Part shown: piece after piece, positions 7,261 to 12,824 of the stretch
Position numbering within the stretch: the stretch's first letter is position 1
How the letters are laid out: each line of letters opens with the position of its first letter
NCBI GenBank assembly: GCA_027596075.1
Contig: JADGJC010000413.1
Location: 1 to 12,824, forward strand
Reading direction: 5' to 3'
Origin: Rhizophlyctis rosea
Lineage: Eukaryota; Chytridiomycota; Chytridiomycetes; Rhizophlyctidales; Rhizophlyctidaceae
Length of the DNA stretch: 12,824 nucleotides
Program-made: the position numbers and the translations under genes
The notes under the pieces: generated by a model
Seen by the model: only the letters and a program-made list of their open reading frames with translations
Told to the model about the DNA's origin: nothing
The model's database searches: none

Positions 7261-7757
7261 ACGTTGATGAAGTGAAGTTTCTCATCCAAACACGTTCCCG
7301 AGCTTGTTGATGTTTTGTCTGTCATCGATGTGTTTTGATCAACAACCATAGATCTTGACTGTTATCTTTGATGAAATCATGATGAAATCTTGCATATCAG
7401 AACTGAGTTGAGCCGGTCGCTTCCCAATTGCAGTTTCTGGGAGATATGAAAGCGTCAACTGGGCAAAGTACCTATGTGCCGACAAAAGAAGTTTTGAGGG
7501 AAGTTCGGCAGTTTTCAAAATTTAACCAGAAAGATGTTTTTCTCCATCCTCTAATCCGTCGATGAATCTCGTGGGTTGAAACTCCCACACAGAAAGATTT
7601 TTTTGTACAAGATTTCGAAACATGAAAAATAGGAGTATCATCTCCTATGCCCAAAACCTAAGCTAAACAAAAACTATAGAACAAGAAATACACAAACGAA
7701 CATGAACCCACCAAGCCCCACAGCCCTCTGCGCTTCCCCATACAAACCCCCAACCCA
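7261..7757. other. Convergent spacer between copy 4 and the APSES-like gene
   Basis: The region lies between two 3' ends. It is AT-richer than its surroundings and has no supported coding frame. It contains a short direct repeat GATGAAATC (about 7370-7390), a repeated CAGAAAGAT followed by a T run (about 7530 and 7591), and two small inverted repeats (7571-7588 and 7629-7648). No AATAAA on the minus strand was found for the large gene. Confidence 0.5.
7629..7648. repeat. Perfect 7-bp inverted repeat, 6-nt loop
   Basis: ATAGGAG at 7629-7635 and CTCCTAT at 7642-7648 are exact complements around TATCAT. The repeat lies about 110 bp past the stop codon of the minus-strand gene, so it would be a small hairpin in that 3' UTR. 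It could be chance. Confidence 0.6.
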
Positions 7758-10700
7758 TCACCGAAAATCGTCAACCCCATCCCCATCCACAATATCAATC
7801 TCAAAATCACTCTCAACCTCCTCCTTCTTCCCCACCTTCCCACCCTTCCCCAACCCCGACGAAGGGCCCCACTTTCCCCCACCACCAACCTTCCCACCCC
7901 TCCCTTTCCCCCTCCCCCTCCCCGCCTTCCCCCCACGACTCCCCTTCGCCTTAGGCGTCGTCGTCGTCACCACCCCAACCCCACCCTCAACCTTCTGCTT
8001 CTTAGGCCTCCCAACCTTCCTCTTCTCGACCACAATACCTCCATTCCCTACCACCCCACCACCCCTAACTTTCCCTCCTCCACCTCTCCCCAACCCACTC
8101 GCGCCACCCCGACTCTTCCCCCCACCACCCCGCCAAATACTCCCAGGATCAGGCTGATCCTCCTCCTCCTCCGTCTCATCATCACTCTCCCGTCCAACCT
8201 TCGGCGAAAGCGGTCGAACCTTCCCTCCACCCCCACCAAAAACCCCCCCAAACCCCTGCGGAACACTCTTCCCCTTCCCCCGTCCATACGGAACACGTAC
8301 ACTCTCCTCCTCCTCTTCTTCTTCCTCGTCATCCTCCTCCTCTTCTTCTTCCGTCTCCTCTCCCTTCCCCCCACCAACACCACCCATCCTAACATCCCCA
8401 TCCCCATCAACACCCATCTCCTCGACCTTCCCAACACCCGACACAACACTCGGAACCGAAACCGTCGACACCGTCACACCCCCCCTCCCAACACCAACAA
8501 CCCCCCTCCCCAAACTCTTCCTCCTCCTCTCCTCCTCCTCCTCAACATCCCCATCAATAGCCGCAAGCGGGACTTTCTGCGGCGCAAGATTCAATAATGC
8601 CGCATACGGTGAGGTCACACTACTGCTACTACTACTCGCAAGACTCGGATCCAAGATCGGGTACTTTGCAAATTGGAACGGGAGTGGTGTGATGGGTGCG
8701 GGTTGTGGTGATTGCGCTTGTGGTTGAGGAGTGGGAGTGGCAACAGGAACCGGCGTGACAACCGGTGCGGGTGGAGTAACAACAACAGGCGGTGCAATTG
8801 GTGTCGTAACCGGATTCTGAACAGTAGCTGGTACCGCCGCCGGAACCGGAACCGGAACAGGCATAGGCACAGGCACAGGAACAGAAACAGGAACAGCCAC
8901 TCCACTACTCGTCGTCGTGGCCCCTGCCGTCGTCCCGACCGTCGACGCAACACCCTGACTGACAGCCGGAACCGACACCGGCACCGGCACACTCACCGGA
9001 ACCGAAACCGGCGCCTTACTAACCCCCTGCTGCTGCTGCTGCTGCTGCCCCACACCCATCAACTGCGGAAACGCCGGCACCAACCCCCCACCCGCAAGCA
9101 ACGCCTGCACCTGCGCATGCGTCATCCCCGCCGGCACCGGCACCGCAACATACTGCGGCTGCCCCCCAACCCCACCACCAGGCTTCATCCCCAACGCCGC
9201 CATATTAAACATCCCCAGATTCATCATGGGCATGTTCATTCCCATCAAATTCACCGGCACACCGACGGGTTGTGGGGCGGGTGGTGTTGGTGCGGGTGTT
9301 GGGCGATGTTGTTGTTGTTGTTGGGAGGGAGGTGGTGTAGGTGATGGAGATACGGACGGTGCCGACAAAACATTATTCGAATGACCTACTTGTGGCGTCA
9401 CCGCACTACTCCCCACACTCGTCGACGTCCCACTACCCCCACTAACAGGCTTAGCCTCAATTTTCACCGGCGTCCCCACCGTCGACGCACTTCCACTCCC
9501 CGCCTTCCACCCCCCCGCACTCGCCCCCGCACCACCAACCCTCAACGCATTACTCGCATTCGTAAACATCGCCAAAAGCGCATTCAACTGCTGCGGAGTC
9601 TGCGCTCCCGGTAACTGCGTAACGGGTACCGGCAAAGGGTACTGAATCTGCGCCGGCGTAGGTGTAGCCGTCACCGTCGAAGCAGCCTGCGTCACGGACG
9701 GAGTGACGATCGGAACGGGTGTAGGTACTGCTGTTGTTGCAGCTACCGTCGATACCGCAGGCGTCACCGAAGAGGTCGAAACCACCGTTACACCACTCTT
9801 CACCGCCTGCGTCACACCACCCGCCTTCTTCCCACTAACAACACTCCCACCCTGCAAAGCCGCCAAAACACCCGCCAAAGCCGCCGGCGAAAACCCAGCT
9901 TGAGTGCCCGCCGTGCCCGCCGCACCACCTGCCGTACCAGCAATCGAACCCCCACTTCCCGACGTCGCACTCGTCCCCCCACTCCCCCCACCCATCTTAC
10001 TCAACGCCGCAAGCGCATGTCCAACAGCAATAGCCTGCTGCTGCGCCTGTTGTTGCTGTTGTTGCACCTGCTGCTGCTGCTGCTGCTGAGTCGTGACAGC
10101 AACCGTACTAGGCGTCGTACTCGCACTAGTCGTAGCACTACCTCCCGGAACAATCATCCCATTAAACCCCTGATGATACGCCCCCTGATAATGCCCCAAC
10201 CCCGCCAAATTCCCCAACCCAAGCTGCGCCAACTGCTGCATGCTCAACTGGATCGGTTGGCCCGTATTGCCCGCATACAGTGTCGTCGTCGGTCCCTGTG
10301 TCGTTCCCGTCGTACCACTCGCTTTAGTCGTCGATACACCACTTTTACTCCCCCCCGCACCGAGAGTAGAAGCACTGCTGATAACAGGACTACCCTTAAC
10401 AGGCGGACGGCCCCGTCCACGGCCACGGCCTCGGCCAGCTTGTGCCTGTGCTTGCGCATGTGCTTGTGCAGCGGCCGCGACGGCCGCGACTTGTTGTGCT
10501 ACACCCATACCGGAAGGAGAAGCTACGACATTTCCGCCGCGGCCTATGCCGATGTTCCAGCCGGGCGGGAGGACGACGCCCGCGGGGAGGGTCGGGTGGT
10601 GGTGTGTCGGGAGTGGAGTTATGAGAGGCGTCGTCGGTGGAGGTAAGATGGGCGTCGGTGTTGTTGCTGTTGCTGCTGCTGTTGTCGTCGGCACCGGTAC

Positions 10701-12824
10701 AGCAACCGTAGTAACAGGTACAGCAACACTCGAAACACTCGTCGTCCCCGCCGCCGTTGTCGTCGCCAACCCACCACCCTGTCCCTTTGCGACTCCCACA
10801 TCCTTCCCCTCCTTCCCCACCTCCTTCCCCTTCTCCTTCCCCTCCTTCTCCACCTCCGCCCACCCATCCCTCAACCCCCCACTCAAAAACCCTCCAACCC
10901 TCCCCTCAAGCAAAAAACTCCTCGCCAACTCCCTCCCCCTCCCAAGCGGAATCCACGTCCCCCAAAGCAAACTCCCAACCTTCCGATTCCTCACCCGCCC
11001 CCTCTCAAGACTCAATATGACACTCCGTTCATGGTCCGTCTTCACACCTCCAGCATGAAGCAGCAACGTCGCGTTAACGTAGTTGTTATCCGCGCGTCGG
11101 AGGAGGGGTGTCGCGTTTTTCGGGATGTGGGGTTTACTTGTCGATGCGGTCGAGGTTGTTGGCGTGGGTGTAGAACCCGACGACGTCGTTGCCAAAGAAG
11201 TAGATGATCCCACCCCACCGTCCGCAGCATCACCACCATCCTCCTCCCCCCCAACCCAACAAACAAAACACCTAACCCCCTCAACATCCGCCATCCAAAC
11301 CATCGGCCCACCACTAACAACATCCATCTTACTAGGCGGTAACAACTCCAACTTCGTCGGATCAATAACAACAGGTGGTGTCGACGCTGCCATATCCGTC
11401 GTACTCGCAGACGTACCACCCACAACAACCGCCGGCGGCGTCGAAACACTCGTAGGAGAAATAGACGCCGCCTTATTGGATGTACTCTCACTCCCCTCAC
11501 TCCCCTCACTCCCCTCCCTGCCTTCCTCCGCACCCTTAACCTCACTCCCACTCCCACCATCTTCCCGTCCCCCAAAATCAACCCACCGACTCGCATCCTC
11601 ACTCTCAACAACACGCCTCTCAACACTACTTCCCCGGCCCCTTCCAATTTCCCTTTCTCGTTCTCGTTCCCTTTCCCTTTCCCTCTCTTTATCCTTCCTC
11701 TTCTCACCCCCAACCCTTGCCCCACCCCCACCAAGAATAGGAGTCAAAGGCGGCGTAACACTCTCCAAATCCAAATCCAACCGCGGTAACGTCAACATCC
11801 CCGCGTTCCTCCCCGCTCCACCGCTGAAACTCCTAACCCTCTTCCGTTCCCCTCCCGGCATCGTTTCCTCTTCTCCTTTTCGTTTCTCTCCTGCGCCTAC
11901 TCCCCCGGAGACGTCGTCTAAGGAACTTAGAGGCGGTAAGGCGCCCATAGACATGGGACCTAGGAAGGGTGAAGAAGGTATGAGGGAGGACATGAGGGGG
12001 TCGAAGTTTGTGGAGGATTGGAGGGTTACGTGCATGTGCATTGTGTTTAGGGAGGCGCGGCGGTCGAGGGGGGGTTGGAGGGTTGTTGTTGGGGGCGGTT
12101 GGGAGACGAGGAGGGAGGGGTGGGGTTGGGTTGGGGGTGGTGCGGGGCTGGGTGGTGTTGTTGTTGATGATGTGGATGGAGGGACGGAGGTGGTGATTGG
12201 TGGTGAGGCGTTTTGGGGGAAATTTGGTGTAGGGTTGATGGGGAATGAAGTAGGATGGTCGATGACATCGATGTCAACGTCTTCGTCGATGGCTTCGACA
12301 TCAATGACTTCATCTTCGTCCTCGTCTTCCTCTTGTGGTGGCTCGTCTTCTTCCACCTCTTCTTCCTCTTCTTCCTCCTCCTCCTCATCGTCTTCGTCTC
12401 CTTCCTCCTCACCACCACCACCGCCCATCTCGACATCCCCCACCTCCTCCTCCGCCTCCGACTCCGACTGCCCACCATCTCCTTCTCCACTCCCCTCCCC
12501 AGCACTCTCACCCTCCCCACCAGCCTCCATTTCCAAATCCGACTCTTCCACAACCCCTTCCATACCAACAACCCCATCCCCCTCCTCCTCATCCCACGGA
12601 TCCCTCTCAACATCACTACTCAAATCAACAACCTCAACTCCCGCCCCACCCCTCGAAGAAACCCTTCCCACCCCCTCCTCCTCCTCCTCCAACTCACTCC
12701 CCCCAATCTCACTACTCCGACTCCCCCTCCTCCGTCCCGGCCCCTGCCGTCCCCGCCCCCACCCCCCACGCCCCCCACTCGCCACACCAGTAAAACGGCC
12801 CCGCCGGGCCGCGCCCCTGCGGGG
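7758..12824 (-). CDS. Large disordered KilA-N/APSES-domain nuclear protein (5' partial)
   Basis: A probable DNA-binding regulator. The frame runs from TGA at 7758-7760 to the window edge without a stop. Numbering here starts at the GTG codon at 12785 (1675 residues). The first in-frame ATG is residue 75 (12563), but upstream codons have the same bias and an RGG-rich sequence, so the true start is probably outside the window or in another exon. Residues about 490-635 resemble fungal KilA-N/APSES domains: WMADVEGVRCFV, LLRRADNNYVNATLLL, GTWIPLGRGRELA, with a low-complexity insert (about 512-548) after the first strand. AT-hook-like motifs are GRGRGRPPVKGS (about 785-797) and KVGRPKKQK (about 1588-1597). 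Polyglutamine, (VP)n, (RE)n and acidic runs fill the rest. SUMO-interaction-like motifs are VEVVDLSSD (50-58) and EIDIVDGD near the end. The fold family is well supported; the target genes and exact orthology are unknown. Confidence 0.85.
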   Translation of the reverse strand, partial: PRRGAARRGRFTGVASGGRGGWGRGRQGPGRRRGSRSSEIGGSELEEEEEGVGRVSSRGGAGVEVVDLSSDVERDPWDEEEGDGVVGMEGVVEESDLEMEAGGEGESAGEGSGEGDGGQSESEAEEEVGDVEMGGGGGEEEGDEDDEEEEEEEEEEVEEDEPPQEEDEDEDEVIDVEAIDEDVDIDVIDHPTSFPINPTPNFPQNASPPITTSVPPSTSSTTTPPSPAPPPTQPHPSLLVSQPPPTTTLQPPLDRRASLNTMHMHVTLQSSTNFDPLMSSLIPSSPFLGPMSMGALPPLSSLDDVSGGVGAGEKRKGEEETMPGGERKRVRSFSGGAGRNAGMLTLPRLDLDLESVTPPLTPILGGGGARVGGEKRKDKEREREREREREREIGRGRGSSVERRVVESEDASRWVDFGGREDGGSGSEVKGAEEGREGSEGSEGSESTSNKAASISPTSVSTPPAVVVGGTSASTTDMAASTPPVVIDPTKLELLPPSKMDVVSGGPMVWMADVEGVRCFVCWVGGEEDGGDAADGGVGSSTSLATTSSGSTPTPTTSTASTSKPHIPKNATPLLRRADNNYVNATLLLHAGGVKTDHERSVILSLERGRVRNRKVGSLLWGTWIPLGRGRELARSFLLEGRVGGFLSGGLRDGWAEVEKEGKEKGKEVGKEGKDVGVAKGQGGGLATTTAAGTTSVSSVAVPVTTVAVPVPTTTAAATATTPTPILPPPTTPLITPLPTHHHPTLPAGVVLPPGWNIGIGRGGNVVASPSGMGVAQQVAAVAAAAQAHAQAQAQAGRGRGRGRGRPPVKGSPVISSASTLGAGGSKSGVSTTKASGTTGTTQGPTTTLYAGNTGQPIQLSMQQLAQLGLGNLAGLGHYQGAYHQGFNGMIVPGGSATTSASTTPSTVAVTTQQQQQQQVQQQQQQAQQQAIAVGHALAALSKMGGGSGGTSATSGSGGSIAGTAGGAAGTAGTQAGFSPAALAGVLAALQGGSVVSGKKAGGVTQAVKSGVTVVSTSSVTPAVSTVAATTAVPTPVPIVTPSVTQAASTVTATPTPAQIQYPLPVPVTQLPGAQTPQQLNALLAMFTNASNALRVGGAGASAGGWKAGSGSASTVGTPVKIEAKPVSGGSGTSTSVGSSAVTPQVGHSNNVLSAPSVSPSPTPPPSQQQQQHRPTPAPTPPAPQPVGVPVNLMGMNMPMMNLGMFNMAALGMKPGGGVGGQPQYVAVPVPAGMTHAQVQALLAGGGLVPAFPQLMGVGQQQQQQQGVSKAPVSVPVSVPVPVSVPAVSQGVASTVGTTAGATTTSSGVAVPVSVPVPVPMPVPVPVPAAVPATVQNPVTTPIAPPVVVTPPAPVVTPVPVATPTPQPQAQSPQPAPITPLPFQFAKYPILDPSLASSSSSSVTSPYAALLNLAPQKVPLAAIDGDVEEEEERRRKSLGRGVVGVGRGGVTVSTVSVPSVVSGVGKVEEMGVDGDGDVRMGGVGGGKGEETEEEEEEDDEEEEEEEESVRVPYGRGKGKSVPQGFGGVFGGGGGKVRPLSPKVGRESDDETEEEEDQPDPGSIWRGGGGKSRGGASGLGRGGGGKVRGGGVVGNGGIVVEKRKVGRPKKQKVEGGVGVVTTTTPKAKGSRGGKAGRGRGKGRGGKVGGGGKWGPSSGLGKGGKVGKKEEVESDFEIDIVDGDGVDDFR
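8298..8355 (-). repeat. Glu/Asp-coding microsatellite
   Basis: An imperfect GAG/GAA/GAT run on the coding strand, TCC/TCT on the + strand. It gives an acidic run of about 20 residues near the C-terminal third of the large protein. Part of a much longer stretch where the + strand is nearly all pyrimidine. Confidence 0.8.
8840..8896 (-). repeat. (Val-Pro)n-coding hexamer array 1
   Basis: An imperfect 6-bp repeat (GGAACC / GGCACA variants on the + strand) encoding alternating Val and Pro (VPVPVPMPVPVPVP). A sister array lies about 70 bp away at 8967-9015, likely from local duplication or slippage. Confidence 0.85.
8967..9015 (-). repeat. (Val-Pro/Ser)n-coding hexamer array 2
   Basis: The same 6-bp repeat type as array 1, encoding APVSVPVSVPVPVSVPA. 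It lies next to a (CTG)7 glutamine tract. Typical of a disordered linker. Confidence 0.85.
9027..9047 (-). repeat. (CTG)7 / polyglutamine tract
   Basis: Seven uninterrupted CTG on the + strand, read as seven CAG (Gln) on the coding strand. It is one of three Gln tracts in this protein and likely length-variable between strains. Confidence 0.95.
10034..10088 (-). repeat. Interrupted polyglutamine tract
   Basis: Encodes Q7-V-Q6-A-Q3. The 5' end on the coding strand is a pure (CAG)7 (10068-10088). The remainder mixes CAA and CAG. Q-rich tracts are common in fungal transcription regulators. Confidence 0.95.
11487..11513 (-). repeat. Three exact 9-bp repeats (Gly-Ser-Glu)
   Basis: CTCACTCCC three times in a row, encoding three GSE units. 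An exact repeat of this kind indicates recent slippage. Confidence 0.95.
11650..11690 (-). repeat. (Arg-Glu)n-coding repeat
   Basis: An imperfect 6-bp repeat encoding KERERERERERERE-like charged sequence, between the acidic N-terminal part and the DNA-binding domain. Alternating charges suggest a single alpha helix or a disordered charged linker. Confidence 0.85.
12309..12410 (-). repeat. Acidic-run-coding microsatellite
   Basis: GAG/GAA/GAT-rich on the coding strand. It encodes about 30 nearly uninterrupted Glu/Asp residues, followed by IDVEAIDEDVDIDVID, which alternates acidic and aliphatic residues. Confidence 0.85.
12798..12824. other. GC-only right edge with short inverted repeat
   Basis: The last 27 bases are G or C except for one T at 12818. 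CCCCGC (12799-12804) and GCGGGG (12819-12824) are complementary. Together with the GC palindrome at the left edge, this suggests that the window ends are contig ends at hard-to-assemble sequence. Confidence 0.6.

Noticed and set aside
7571..7588. GTGGG/CCCAC inverted repeat as a terminator
   Set aside because: The stem is only 5 bp and the setting is eukaryotic, where this kind of terminator does not apply.
7702..8157. Proline-rich + strand frame, and similar + strand frames up to 12793
   Set aside because: They are the complement of Gly/Glu/Arg-rich codons of the large minus-strand gene. The APSES-like domain and AT-hook-like motifs appear only in the minus-strand reading.
1..12824. tRNA, rRNA, CRISPR arrays, transposons or telomere repeats
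   Set aside because: I saw no tRNA box B-like sequence in a plausible fold, no spaced repeats, no transposase or reverse transcriptase motifs, and no TTAGGG runs.

Overview
The window looks like a piece of a fungal nuclear genome. Genes are widely spaced and each has its own flanking sequence. Two short spliceosomal introns (55 and 77 bp, GT...AG) can be read directly. Poly(A)-signal hexamers lie just after stop codons. One gene carries a KilA-N/APSES-type DNA-binding domain, a hallmark of fungal regulators. A more exact placement (for example a zoosporic fungus with F-box expansions) is only a guess. Both window edges are GC-rich and low in complexity (a 25-base C run on the left, C/G palindromic sequence on the right), so they may be contig ends.

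Left half (about 300-7260, all + strand): a tandem array of four members of one F-box gene family. Copy 1 (324-1971) has the F-box exon, an intron, a RING-H2-like finger inserted just after the intron and the family body, but carries an in-frame TAA at codon 53. Copy 2 (2451-3859) is intact with the same intron and a shorter insert at the RING position. Copy 3 (about 4445-5352) has lost its F-box exon and carries a +1 frameshift. Copy 4 (5930-7168) is intact, single-exon, and lacks both intron and insert. All four end in the same block (YYFSTIEYPVDEEGRRTG-like, then HYWRW). Copies 2-4 share a 3' UTR element.

Right half (7758 to the right edge, - strand, convergent with the array): one very long gene, at least 1675 codons and still open at the window edge. 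It encodes a mostly disordered, probably nuclear protein with a KilA-N/APSES-like domain at about residues 490-635, two AT-hook-like motifs, RGG-rich ends, polyglutamine tracts, long acidic runs and SUMO-interaction-like motifs.

The F-box proteins are expected to act as substrate receptors of SCF ubiquitin ligases. The APSES-like protein is expected to act on chromatin or transcription. Nothing links the two functionally. The most unusual observations are the F-box plus RING fusion in copy 1 with a substituted zinc ligand, the different decay state of each array member, and block-wise switching of third codon positions between C/A and G/T. That switching occurs at matching places in the F-box paralogues and, more strongly, along the large gene.
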